DNA from: JAQVEB01 sp028698105
GTDB taxonomy: Bacteria > Bacteroidota > Bacteroidia > Bacteroidales > Dysgonomonadaceae
Length of the DNA stretch: 64,000 nt
Direction of reading: 5' to 3'
Assembly: GCA_964293155.1 (NCBI GenBank)
Contig: CAXYYA010000003.1
Location: 44,010-108,009 of the forward strand
The notes beneath the pieces are model-generated. The model was given only the letters and a program-made list of their open reading frames with translations. It was not told where the DNA came from and ran no database searches. The translations under genes and the position numbers were made by a program. Positions 15,379 to 24,317 of the stretch are shown here, in pieces (the first letter of the stretch is position 1; every line of letters starts with the position of its first letter).

Positions 15379-15696
15379 CACCGTGACAGGAAATATCTGA
15401 TGGCAAAAAATATTTTTAAATGGTGTTACTTACAGGTACGCTATTTTTTTAGCTTCTGGTTGCTTTTATCACTGATTAACAGCAATATATGGTTGTGTCA
15501 TTTGTCCGCTTTCTCTTGCTGGCAGACGATTTTAATGTTAATTATTACAAAAACTGCATCCTTGCTGCAACGTTTGCAGCTTTTGAAACATCATGTGTTA
15601 TGAAAAGAGAGAAATGAATTTCGAAATTTGGCAGCCATCGTATCTCTCTTTCAATTTAAGTGATCAAAATTAACCACAATTTAAAATGTTTCAAGT
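15379..15696. other. Non-coding gap between exporter operon and small lipoprotein gene
   Basis: I see no credible gene. A weak terminator-like hairpin, GCTGCAA (15564-15570) with TTGCAGC (15574-15580) plus TTTT, probably ends the exporter transcript. AAAGAGAGA (15604-15612) pairs with TCTCTCTTT (15643-15651) in a second, longer-loop hairpin. An open frame at 15400-15603 has no homology that I recognise and an odd composition; I reject it. Confidence 0.5.
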
Positions 15697-16020
15697 ATGA
15701 AAAAGTTCAGTTTTTTAATGTACGTGCTTTTTGTAAGTATGCTATTCGTTTCCTGTGACAAAGATGATCAACCCGCTCCCAAATTAACGCTTACTCCTTC
15801 AACGGTGGAAGTGAAGATGACGGAAAACGTGACCGTAAAAGTAAGCGGAGGCACGGCCCCCTATACTGTAAAGGAAGCCGATAAAACCATTGCTACGGCA
15901 ACCGTTACGTCGAGCGACATAAAAGTTATGGGCGTGAAAGAAGGCCAGACCACCGTTGCGGTAACGGATAAAAAAGGAGTAAAAGGCACTATTACAGTGA
16001 AAGTGATTAAAAAAAGCTAA
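15697..16020 (+). CDS. Small lipoprotein with one Ig-like (BIG2) domain
   Basis: A 107-residue secreted lipoprotein. The signal ends in LFVSCDK, with the lipidated Cys near residue 20. The rest is a single bacterial Ig-like fold: LTLTPSTVEVKMTENVTVKVSGGTAP, then GVKEGQTTVAVTDKKG, matching the usual BIG2 strand pattern. It is monocistronic, with a terminator directly downstream. The function is unknown; such proteins are surface or periplasmic adhesins or binding modules. Confidence 0.75.
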   Translation: MKKFSFLMYVLFVSMLFVSCDKDDQPAPKLTLTPSTVEVKMTENVTVKVSGGTAPYTVKEADKTIATATVTSSDIKVMGVKEGQTTVAVTDKKGVKGTITVKVIKKS

Positions 16021-16042
16021 AAAATCAGCTTACTTGCATTTT

Positions 16043-16082
16043 TCGGCACGTTGTTTTTTTTGACTTCGTGCCGATTTTTTTA
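16043..16082 (+). terminator. Terminator after the small lipoprotein gene
   Basis: TCGGCACG (16043-16050) pairs with CGTGCCGA (16067-16074), followed by a run of T. The stem is eight base pairs, 23 bases after the stop codon. Confidence 0.75.
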
Positions 16083-16085
16083 ATT

Positions 16086-16463
16086 TGTTACTGTTTAGCA
16101 GTTAAAAATAAGCGGTTTTCGTATCTTTGCGTAAAACTCTTGAGAAGCCCGACGGGCTGAAATAATGAAAGCTTTCAGCCTTACGGAATGATTTAAATTT
16201 CATACGATTAAAATTATTTATTTTCAAATGTATCTTATGGAACTCGCTTTAATCATCTACATGTGTGATAATGATTGTCATGCTCGTTTCATAAGAAATC
16301 ATTTAGTCGGTTTCTTAGAGATAAATATTTTATTCGTGTAGCACAACCAACAATATCTCTTTAATGGTTGTTCTACGTAAGAGTAACGTCAAAAAATAAT
16401 ATTGGTTTTATGGAATTCTACCTTGTTTTATCATCTAATAAGAAAAACTGAAAACAAACTTGT
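16086..16463 (+). promoter_or_regulatory. Promoter and long structured leader upstream of the A2M gene
   Basis: TATCTTTG (16122-16129) is an exact -7 element. If used for the 16464 gene it gives a leader of about 325 bases. Directly after the start point two hairpins compete for the same GGCT: AGCCC (16146-16150)/GGGCT (16154-16158), and GGCTGAAA (16155-16162)/TTTCAGCC (16173-16180). The motif also resembles Bacteroidota intergenic repeats. No gene is visible in this stretch. Confidence 0.45.
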
Positions 16464-19400
16464 ATGAAAAAACTTATATCAATAGCTATCGCAGGGATTT
16501 TTATTTTTTCGCTGCACGCGCAAACCAAACAAACTATGCAATCCGACAAATACGCACAAGCCTGGCTAAAGGTTGATGCCTTTGAGAAACAATCGTTGCC
16601 CAAATCGGCTTCGGAAGAAGTGGACAAAATTCTGCGTCAGGCTATCGCTGATGAAAACAGTCCACAGGTTATTAAAGCGCTCATCCATCAGGGCAAATAC
16701 GATTTGGCGCTTGATGCGGAAAACGATACCGTGATTTTCCGAAATCTCAACGACATGCTTGCAAAGAGTACTGATGTTGTTGAAAAATCAGTGCTCCACT
16801 CTATGTTAGGAGAATTGTATTTACAATATTACCATAAAGACCAGTGGACGATTAACCAACGCACCGCGATCAGCGGATTTGTTCCTTCGGATATGAAGGA
16901 ATGGTCGAAAAACAACTTTTACGACAACGTGGTGGAGCATCTCAACGCATCCATTGAACAGCGTGCACAACTCGAAAAAGCACAAGTGCAACCGTACGCA
17001 CCGGTTGTAATTCTCGGCAAAGATTCCCGACGTTATTATCCTACCATGTACGACTTTTTAACGCGCCGCGCTATTGAATTCTTTAGTCAGATAAACGAAG
17101 ATGCCGATTTAAGCACTTCTCTTGCAAGAAAAAATATCACACAGCAATCCTTGTTTGCTCCTGCAAGTGAATTTGTGAAGCTGAGTTTTGATCCGCAACC
17201 CGAAGAATATAATCTGTGGGCGCTGGAAACCTACAAAAAACTGCTCGCTTCGCTTTCAGACAGAAACTTAAATACATCAGTCGTTCTCACGGAACTCGAT
17301 AAAACAGCCTATCTGTCAAGGTTGCACAACGCATACAACGCATACGCATTGCCCTCGCTGCAAGCGATGTTCAAACAACGGGAAAACGACCCGATAAGCG
17401 TGGAGATTGTGGATAAGATGGCTGATTTTTACACGCGTCAAATCGCTGAATTTCCGCAGGAAGACAGTGTGAAACGATTGGAAAAGACAAAAGAACTTTA
17501 CGAATTATTACAAACCACCGTTCGTAAATTCCCGAAATACGAACGAATATCCGTTATCGAAAATCGGTTGTTGCAACTTACCCAACCCAATTATATGGTA
17601 GTGGGAAACAATACATTTGCTGCAAAAGCGGAAAAAAAATTCACGGTTGACTATAAAAACCTGAAAAAACTCACCGCGAAACTCTATCGGCTCGATTCTT
17701 CTTTCTCTGCCGTTTATTACAATAATGGAAGAAACCAGCAAAAGGTTGAAAAGAAAACGCTCATCCGTGAGATTCTAATTCCGTTAATTCAGAAGACCCC
17801 ATATGAATCGGCACAAACTGATTTTACACTGAATGTCTCTGAGTTCGGTTCGTATAAACTCGAATTTGAATCCGCCCCGGCCACTCAGAAAGAAAATAAT
17901 GACAGTTTTTACTTTTCCGTTTCCGATTTAGCCGTGTTCAGCCGTTTATCGGCAAAGGATACCTACGAGTTTTTTGTGGTAAACCGCACAAGCGGCGAGC
18001 CGGTGAAAAATGCCCGCGTAAACATCTACAAACTTCCCGGAAGCTGGTATAACTCAACCCTAACGCTTGAAACGTCGGTCCCTGTAAACGAACTTGGACT
18101 GGCGGTTTACAACAAAACCATTCCTAACAACGATGTTTTTTATCAGGCGGTTTCTGGAAGCGATAACGGTTCAGTCTTGAATCAGTTGCCGTGGAGTTAT
18201 TATTACGAAAATAATCAGCAGCAAACATCCGAAAATGTGAATATTTTCACCGACCGAAGTTTGTACCGTCCCGGACAAACGGTTTATTTCAAAGCGATCG
18301 CTACCACTACAAAAGACGATAAATCGCAAATTACGGACAATAAATCCATCGAATTTATTTTACGCGACGCCAATTCTCAGGAGGTTTCCAGACAAACGTT
18401 GAAAACGAATGAGTTCGGCTCTGTTTCTGGTGAGTTTATACTTCCGCAGGGTACATTGACGGGACATTTCAATATAACAACCAACAACGGAAACACAGGT
18501 TTCAGGGTGGAAGAATACAAGCGTCCCACGTTTGAAGTAACTTTCGATAAAATAGAAAAAACCTACAAATTCGACGAACAAGTCACGCTGAAAGGCAAAG
18601 CCGAGAATTATTCGGGCATAAAGCTGCAAAACGCCGGCGTGAGTTACCGCATCACGCGTCAGCAATCGTGGTGGTGGCGATGGGGCGGGCCGCCTGAACA
18701 TTTCGCTGAAGGCATTGCCATGACCGATGAAAACGGTAAGTTTGAAATAAAATTCACACCCGAAAAAACCGATGAAGGAACTTTATCACGCGCCATTTAT
18801 ACGTTCAATGTGGAAGCTGCCGTTACGGATGTGAATGGTGAAACACAGGTCGGAAATTATTCCGTTACCGTGGGTGATGTTTCGATGATATTGAATGTAG
18901 AAATACCCGAAAATTTAGAAAAATCATCCGCCGAAAAAATCATTATTTCTGCCAAAAATTTGGATGGAAACGATATAAAAGTATCGGGAACCTATCAGAT
19001 TTTCTCGTTGCTCGAAAACGATTCCGTTAACACGCAAGTGTTGCAGGGAAATTTCGAAACCGGAGAGCAGACGGTATTGAAAGAACAGTTGAAAAAGTTG
19101 CCATCGGGAAAATATCGCATCAAGCTGCAATCGAAAGACGACCGCGGAAATGACATTACTACCGAAAAAGATTTTGTGCTGTTCACATATTACGACAAAC
19201 GTCCGCCCATAAAAACCAACGAATGGTTTGTGGTTAAAAACAATACGCTCTCAGCGAACAAACCTGCGGAAATTATTCTCGGCGCGACCGACGATCTGAA
19301 CGTTTTGTACGAACTTTGGCGTGATAATACGTTATTGGAGCGGAAATGGGTGAAAATTAACAACGAAAACCGCTTATTCACGGTTCCCTATAAACCGGAA

Positions 19401-22352
19401 TACAAAACCGGCGTAACGTTGATGTTGACATACGTAAAAGACGAAAAATTCTATCATCATTCCACTCAGTTGATTCCCGAAAAAGAAAAAACGGGATTAA
19501 ACGTGAAATTGGATGTTTTTCGCGATAAAATCCGTCCGGGAGCGAATGAAGAATGGCGAATATCAATAAAAGATGCCAACGGAAATCCTGCCGCGGCAGA
19601 AGTATTGGCATCAATGTACGATTTCTCGCTCGATCAAATTTATCCGACACAGAATTGGATGCTAAATCTACCACAATTCTACAACTATAGAATGTCTGCT
19701 TCCTTACAAAGAGATCAATCGTTCAATCCGATGTGGATAAACGGATACATTCCACAACCTTTTAAAAATGTAAATTCTTTAGTATTTGACCGATTTAATT
19801 GGTTTGATTTCTCCTTGTATTATTATGGTAGAATGATGATACGTGGAGCGGTAGCGGGAGTTCAGGTTGTTCCATCACCGAAATCAGAAAAGATACAAGT
19901 TGTTGCTGAAGATGCTGTTTATATGATGGCCGAGGAAAGAGATGCAAGCACGCGTGAAGAAAGGGAATTTTCGCGTCGTAACTCTGATATGCCACCACCA
20001 GAAGCTCTTAGCGAAGATCCTGCACCTCAAATCCGCCGCAATTTCAACGAAACCGCTTTCTTTTTCCCACAATTGCGCACAAACGATAAGGGCCAAACAC
20101 AAATCTCGTTCACCGTTCCCGAAAACAATACGAAGTGGCGTTTTCGTGTGCTGGCGCACGATAAAAACCTGAATACAGGAGAAGCCGAAGCGTTTACCAC
20201 ATCGCAAAAAGAGTTGATGGTAACGCCCAATATGCCGCGATTCCTGCGCCACGGCGACCGCACAAGCATTTCCACCAAAATTTCCAATCTTTCGGACGGC
20301 GCGGTAAGCGGAAAAGTGAAACTGGAGTTTTTCAATCCGGTAACGGATGAACTTATAAATACCATTTCGGTGGAAAATCAATCGCAACCGTTTTCGTTGG
20401 CGCAAGACGCATCATCCGATGCTTCGTGGACGTTTGATGTGCCGAGCGATATTGATGTTCTCGGCGTGCGGATTGTTGCGCAAACTGAATCGTTCAGCGA
20501 CGGCGAACAGCATGCGCTGGCGGTTCTTCCCAACCGCATGCTCGTTACCGAAACCATGCCGATGGACGTGAACGGAACGCAAACCAAAGAGTTTATCATG
20601 GACAGATTGGCAAATAAACCATCCAACACCATGCAGGATTACCGATTGACGTTGGAATTTACCTCCAATCCGGCTTGGTACGCCGTGCAGGCGCTTCCCG
20701 TTTTGAGTGCACCCGAGAGCGATAACGCCGTTTCGTGGTTCGCATCATATTACGCCAACACGCTCGGAATGCACATTTCGAAAGCGTATCCCAAAGTGTC
20801 GGCAATGATTGAAACGTGGAAAAAACAGGGTGGAGATTCGGAAACGTTGTTATGGAATCTCGAAAAAAATCAGGAACTCAAAAACGTGCTGCTCGAAGAA
20901 ACACCGTGGGTGCTCGAAGCGAAAAACGAATCGGAACAAAAGCAAAAACTCTCGCTGCTTTTCGATTTAAACCGCAACCAAAATCTCACGCGCCAAGCCA
21001 TTGATAAACTCAGGGAACTGCAAACTACGCAAGGCGGATGGAGTTGGTTCAAAGGGTTTTATCCGAGCCGGAGCATCACGCAGTATATCCTTTACGGATT
21101 CAATCAGCTGAAAGAGCTGAAAGCTGCGGAATTTACCGATGATATCCGCGCAATGCAGGAAAAAGCTATTTCCTATATTGATGGCGAGGCGTTTCGCAGT
21201 TTCGAACAACTGAAAAAATATAACAAAGACTGGCGAAACCTCAAAACCATCCCGATTTCCGATTTGGAATATTTATACGTACGCTCGGCGTACAATCAAC
21301 CATTGGATTCCAAAACAAAAGAAATAGTTGATTTTTACACATCAGTGGTGGCGAAAAACTGGACACAATTCGGTTTATACGAACGTTCGCTTATTGCTGT
21401 TCTGATGCAGAAGAACGGAAAACAGAACATCGTGCAGGATATTTTGAAATCGTATCGGGAGCACGCTACCGTTTCCGATGAAATGGGCATGTTTTGGGCA
21501 AATAACCGTGCGCATGTGTTTATGTCGCAATCTGCCGTATCGGTGCACACGTTCATCATGGATGCTTTCCGTGTCGGCGGTACATCGGCAACCGAAATGG
21601 ACAACCTGAAACGCTGGCTGCTGAAACAGAAACAAACGCAGCTTTGGGAATCCACGCACTCCACCATGGATGCCGTTTATGCGCTGTTGAGTACAGGTCG
21701 CGACTGGTTTTCATCGGAAAACAAAACCACGGTAACGGTCGGCAATAAAGTGATTGAACCCGAAAAACAGGAATTGGGAACGGGATATTTCAAAGAAACG
21801 TGGCATAAATCTGAGATTACGCCGCAAATGGGACAAGTAAAAATCGAAAACAAAGGCAACGCTCCGTCATGGGGTGCGCTCTACTGGCAATATTACGAAG
21901 AGTTGGATAAGATATCGAAAACCGATGCGTCGCTCGATGTGGAAAAATTGCTTTTCGTAGAAAAAACCGATGCATCGGGCAAAAAACTTATCCCGATTAC
22001 CGAAAATAATCCGCTGAAAGTGGGCGATAAAGTCATCGTCCGCCTGACTGTGCGCACCGATCGCGATATGGAATTCGTGCATCTGAAAGATATGCGTGCT
22101 GCCGCTTTTGAACCTGTAGAACAACTTTCGGGCGTGAAATGGCAGGGTGGAACCATCTATTATCAGACATCGAAAGATGCGTCCACCAATTTCTATTTCG
22201 ACACACTTCCGCGCGGAACGTACGTTTTTGAGTACGGCGTTTTCGTCACCCGAACGGGCGATTATTCCAACGGGATCACTACCATTCAGTGCATGTATGC
22301 ACCTGATTTTAAATCACATACGGCGGGAATCCGGGTGGAAGTGAAAGAGTAA
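16464..22352 (+). CDS. Alpha-2-macroglobulin-like protein (MG2/A2M), no thioester
   Basis: A giant exported protein of 1962 residues with a signal peptide ending SLHAQ. Bacterial alpha-2-macroglobulins are thought to trap foreign proteases. The MG2-like domain is around 590-690 (TDRSLYRPGQTVYFKA). The central A2M domain is around 1190-1300, with FFFPQLRTNDKGQTQISFTVPENNTKWRF shared with the family. The helical thioester-like domain follows about 1500-1750, with TTQGGWSWFKG. The thioester motif CxEQ is missing; the only Cys that I can find is near the C-terminus (TIQCMYAP). It cannot therefore cross-link prey through a thioester. It is transcribed alone, far from any pbpC gene. Confidence 0.88.
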   Translation: MKKLISIAIAGIFIFSLHAQTKQTMQSDKYAQAWLKVDAFEKQSLPKSASEEVDKILRQAIADENSPQVIKALIHQGKYDLALDAENDTVIFRNLNDMLAKSTDVVEKSVLHSMLGELYLQYYHKDQWTINQRTAISGFVPSDMKEWSKNNFYDNVVEHLNASIEQRAQLEKAQVQPYAPVVILGKDSRRYYPTMYDFLTRRAIEFFSQINEDADLSTSLARKNITQQSLFAPASEFVKLSFDPQPEEYNLWALETYKKLLASLSDRNLNTSVVLTELDKTAYLSRLHNAYNAYALPSLQAMFKQRENDPISVEIVDKMADFYTRQIAEFPQEDSVKRLEKTKELYELLQTTVRKFPKYERISVIENRLLQLTQPNYMVVGNNTFAAKAEKKFTVDYKNLKKLTAKLYRLDSSFSAVYYNNGRNQQKVEKKTLIREILIPLIQKTPYESAQTDFTLNVSEFGSYKLEFESAPATQKENNDSFYFSVSDLAVFSRLSAKDTYEFFVVNRTSGEPVKNARVNIYKLPGSWYNSTLTLETSVPVNELGLAVYNKTIPNNDVFYQAVSGSDNGSVLNQLPWSYYYENNQQQTSENVNIFTDRSLYRPGQTVYFKAIATTTKDDKSQITDNKSIEFILRDANSQEVSRQTLKTNEFGSVSGEFILPQGTLTGHFNITTNNGNTGFRVEEYKRPTFEVTFDKIEKTYKFDEQVTLKGKAENYSGIKLQNAGVSYRITRQQSWWWRWGGPPEHFAEGIAMTDENGKFEIKFTPEKTDEGTLSRAIYTFNVEAAVTDVNGETQVGNYSVTVGDVSMILNVEIPENLEKSSAEKIIISAKNLDGNDIKVSGTYQIFSLLENDSVNTQVLQGNFETGEQTVLKEQLKKLPSGKYRIKLQSKDDRGNDITTEKDFVLFTYYDKRPPIKTNEWFVVKNNTLSANKPAEIILGATDDLNVLYELWRDNTLLERKWVKINNENRLFTVPYKPEYKTGVTLMLTYVKDEKFYHHSTQLIPEKEKTGLNVKLDVFRDKIRPGANEEWRISIKDANGNPAAAEVLASMYDFSLDQIYPTQNWMLNLPQFYNYRMSASLQRDQSFNPMWINGYIPQPFKNVNSLVFDRFNWFDFSLYYYGRMMIRGAVAGVQVVPSPKSEKIQVVAEDAVYMMAEERDASTREEREFSRRNSDMPPPEALSEDPAPQIRRNFNETAFFFPQLRTNDKGQTQISFTVPENNTKWRFRVLAHDKNLNTGEAEAFTTSQKELMVTPNMPRFLRHGDRTSISTKISNLSDGAVSGKVKLEFFNPVTDELINTISVENQSQPFSLAQDASSDASWTFDVPSDIDVLGVRIVAQTESFSDGEQHALAVLPNRMLVTETMPMDVNGTQTKEFIMDRLANKPSNTMQDYRLTLEFTSNPAWYAVQALPVLSAPESDNAVSWFASYYANTLGMHISKAYPKVSAMIETWKKQGGDSETLLWNLEKNQELKNVLLEETPWVLEAKNESEQKQKLSLLFDLNRNQNLTRQAIDKLRELQTTQGGWSWFKGFYPSRSITQYILYGFNQLKELKAAEFTDDIRAMQEKAISYIDGEAFRSFEQLKKYNKDWRNLKTIPISDLEYLYVRSAYNQPLDSKTKEIVDFYTSVVAKNWTQFGLYERSLIAVLMQKNGKQNIVQDILKSYREHATVSDEMGMFWANNRAHVFMSQSAVSVHTFIMDAFRVGGTSATEMDNLKRWLLKQKQTQLWESTHSTMDAVYALLSTGRDWFSSENKTTVTVGNKVIEPEKQELGTGYFKETWHKSEITPQMGQVKIENKGNAPSWGALYWQYYEELDKISKTDASLDVEKLLFVEKTDASGKKLIPITENNPLKVGDKVIVRLTVRTDRDMEFVHLKDMRAAAFEPVEQLSGVKWQGGTIYYQTSKDASTNFYFDTLPRGTYVFEYGVFVTRTGDYSNGITTIQCMYAPDFKSHTAGIRVEVKE

Positions 22353-22410
22353 AATTTACTCAAATCGTGAAAATAACGTTAAATGCGGAACAATTTTTAA
22401 ACGAAATAGT

Positions 22411-22418
22411 TATTTTTG
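22411..22418 (+). promoter_or_regulatory. Promoter -7 element of the DUF1573 gene
   Basis: TATTTTTG matches TAnnTTTG, 50 bases before ATG 22469. The -33 region is not clear. Confidence 0.5.
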
Positions 22419-22468
22419 TGTCGGAATTATTTGATGAGGAAGTTTATAATTAAAAACAATATACATCA

Positions 22469-22858
22469 ATGAAAAAAATCGGATTATTACTGATATTTAG
22501 TGTCGTGCTGAGCGGAGTTGCGTTGGCACAAGCGAAACCAGAAGCCAAATTCAAAAAAAATGAACACAATTTTGGCTCAATCAAAGAGTCGCTGGGTGCG
22601 GTAACAACTCAGTTCGAGTTTACCAACACGGGTAAAACGCCTCTCATCATTCAGCGTGTTTCGGCATCGTGCGGATGTACAACGCCGAGCTATTCCCGCG
22701 AACCGATCTTGCCGGGCAAAAAAGGCAACGTAACCGCTCGTTATTCCACTACCGGCCGACCGGGCAATTTCAACAAACACCTGACGGTTTACACGAATGT
22801 CCCCGATACGGTGTATGTACTCACGATTAAAGGAAACGTGATCCCCGACCAGAAGTAA
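22469..22858 (+). CDS. DUF1573 domain exported protein
   Basis: A 129-residue protein with a signal peptide ending in ALAQ. The mature part is one DUF1573 domain, an ASPM/SPD-2/hydin-like Ig fold: HNFGSIKE, FEFTNTGKTPLIIQRVSASCGCTTP and the end strand VLTIKGNVI. The CGC pair is characteristic of the family. The role is unknown; such proteins are very abundant in Bacteroidota and probably act in the periplasm or outer membrane. It has its own promoter and is followed by the separate promoter of meaB. Confidence 0.88.
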   Translation: MKKIGLLLIFSVVLSGVALAQAKPEAKFKKNEHNFGSIKESLGAVTTQFEFTNTGKTPLIIQRVSASCGCTTPSYSREPILPGKKGNVTARYSTTGRPGNFNKHLTVYTNVPDTVYVLTIKGNVIPDQK

Positions 22859-22875
22859 TATTTATCCGTTTCGGG

Positions 22876-22906
22876 TTTGAAATACAAGCCGAATAGAGTA
22901 TCTTTG
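22876..22906 (+). promoter_or_regulatory. Promoter of meaB
   Basis: TTTG (22876-22879), 19 bases, TATCTTTG (22899-22906): full consensus. The predicted start point (about 22913) rules out the upstream in-frame TTG at 22877 as the meaB start. Confidence 0.7.
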
Positions 22907-22948
22907 CACAAAGACTCTGTTCGGTTTTTTAGTTTAAAAAAATGCGTT

Positions 22949-24046
22949 ATGACCCATCCCGAAGATGATCCGCTATATCAAGGACTTAAAGTAAACAAGG
23001 GGATTGCACAGCCTCCAAGCGTGAATCCATACCTGAAAAATAGAGTCAAACGCCGTTCCTATTCCGTGAATGAATATGTGGACGGCATTTTGGACGGAAA
23101 TATACCACTTTTAAGTCAGGCTGTAACATTGGTCGAAAGCGCCAAACCCGAACATCAGGATATGGCGCAGGCCATTATCGAAAAATGCCTTCCGCACAGT
23201 GGAAATGCCATTCGTGTGGGGATAACGGGCGTGCCGGGCGCCGGAAAGAGCACCTCGATTGATGCCTTCGGCATGTATTTATTGGAGCTGGGGCATAAAT
23301 TGGCCGTGCTGGCGATTGATCCTTCGAGCGAGCGATCCAAAGGAAGTATTTTGGGCGATAAAACCCGCATGGAAAAGCTTTCGATGGAGCAAAACGCGTT
23401 TATCCGTCCTTCGCCTTCGGCCGGCTCGCTGGGCGGCGTGGCGCGCAAAACGCGCGAAACCATCATCCTGTGCGAAGCAGCCGGTTTTAATTATGTTTTT
23501 GTGGAAACCGTCGGGGTAGGGCAGTCGGAAACGGCGGTGCACTCTATGGTTGATTTCTTTTTGCTGATACAACTTGCCGGAACGGGTGACGAATTGCAGG
23601 GAATCAAGCGCGGGATCATGGAAATGGCCGACGGCATTGTCATCAACAAAGCCGATGGCGATAACATCGAAAAAGCGAAAATGGCGAAACGGCAACTGAA
23701 AAATGCTTTGCATCTGTATCCGCTTCCCGATTCGGGATGGACTCCCGAAGTGCTCACCTATTCCGGTTATTATAAGCTGAATATTGGCGGTGTTTGGGAT
23801 ATGGTGCACCGCTATATTGATTTTGTGAAACAAAACGGGTTTTTCGAAAAAAAACGGAACGAACAATCCAAATATTGGATGTACGAAACCATTAACGAAC
23901 GGCTGAAGAACGATTTTTATCGGAATCCGGCAATCGAAAAGCTCATGCCACGCCTGGAAAACGAGGTGTTATCGGCACGAAAAAGTTCTTTTGTCGCTGC
24001 AAAGGAGGCATTGGACGAATATTATACTCTCAAGAACAAGTTTTGA
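22949..24046 (+). CDS. meaB: Methylmalonyl-CoA mutase-associated GTPase MeaB
   Basis: A 365-residue G3E-type GTPase that loads and protects the B12 cofactor of methylmalonyl-CoA mutase, part of propionate/succinate interconversion. The P-loop is GVPGAGKST (about residue 93), the Mg-binding region is DPSSERSKGSILGDKTRM, and the switch/G4 elements are VETVGVGQSE and NKADGDN. ATG 22949 is chosen because a consensus promoter lies just upstream. The mutase genes are not in the window; many Bacteroidota keep meaB near mutA/mutB, so this copy is detached. Confidence 0.95.
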   Translation: MTHPEDDPLYQGLKVNKGIAQPPSVNPYLKNRVKRRSYSVNEYVDGILDGNIPLLSQAVTLVESAKPEHQDMAQAIIEKCLPHSGNAIRVGITGVPGAGKSTSIDAFGMYLLELGHKLAVLAIDPSSERSKGSILGDKTRMEKLSMEQNAFIRPSPSAGSLGGVARKTRETIILCEAAGFNYVFVETVGVGQSETAVHSMVDFFLLIQLAGTGDELQGIKRGIMEMADGIVINKADGDNIEKAKMAKRQLKNALHLYPLPDSGWTPEVLTYSGYYKLNIGGVWDMVHRYIDFVKQNGFFEKKRNEQSKYWMYETINERLKNDFYRNPAIEKLMPRLENEVLSARKSSFVAAKEALDEYYTLKNKF

Positions 24047-24078
24047 CGGCAAGTTGAATAACGAACAGTTTTTTGTTA

Positions 24079-24086
24079 TATATTTG
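24079..24086 (+). promoter_or_regulatory. Promoter -7 element of tRNA-Glu
   Basis: TATATTTG matches TAnnTTTG and ends 14 bases before the tRNA. A TTG (24054-24056) lies 22 bases upstream. Confidence 0.5.
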
Positions 24087-24100
24087 CGGAACAATTTCAG

Positions 24101-24172
24101 GGCGCATTCTTCTAACGGTCAGGAATCCTGCTTCTCACGCAGGCAATAGCGGTTCGATTCCGCTATGCGCTA
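24101..24172 (+). tRNA. tRNA-Glu (anticodon CUC)
   Basis: A 72-base cloverleaf. The acceptor is GGCGCAT/ATGCGCT with a G-U first pair. The anticodon stem is CCTGC/GCAGG with loop TTCTCAC (anticodon CTC, decoding GAG). The T arm is AGCGG-TTCGATT-CCGCT. The discriminator base is A and CCA is not encoded. The D arm TTCTAACGGTCAGGA is typical of Glu tRNAs. It is a single gene with its own promoter. Confidence 0.92.
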
Positions 24173-24272
24173 CGATTTTTGAAAAAGATTTTGCTATTAT
24201 TCTGCTCTTAAACACAGTGGGTTAAGAGTTCGTAAGCCCAATTTTTCAACGCAAAAATGCTATTGAAATCAT

Positions 24273-24308
24273 TATTCCGAAGCAAGTCTGATTCGGAATA
24301 GTTTTTTT
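24273..24308 (+). terminator. Terminator before the LtaS-like gene
   Basis: TATTCCGAA (24273-24281) pairs with TTCGGAATA (24292-24300), followed by GTTTTTTT. It lies about 100 bases after the tRNA. An additional hairpin, CTCTTAA/TTAAGAG, lies in between. Confidence 0.7.
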
Positions 24309-24317
24309 ACGTAAAGA

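Noticed and set aside
15400..15603. 67-residue open frame in the gap after the second permease gene
   Set aside because: No start context, no promoter, odd Cys/Trp/Leu-rich composition and a terminator-like hairpin inside it; no family resemblance.
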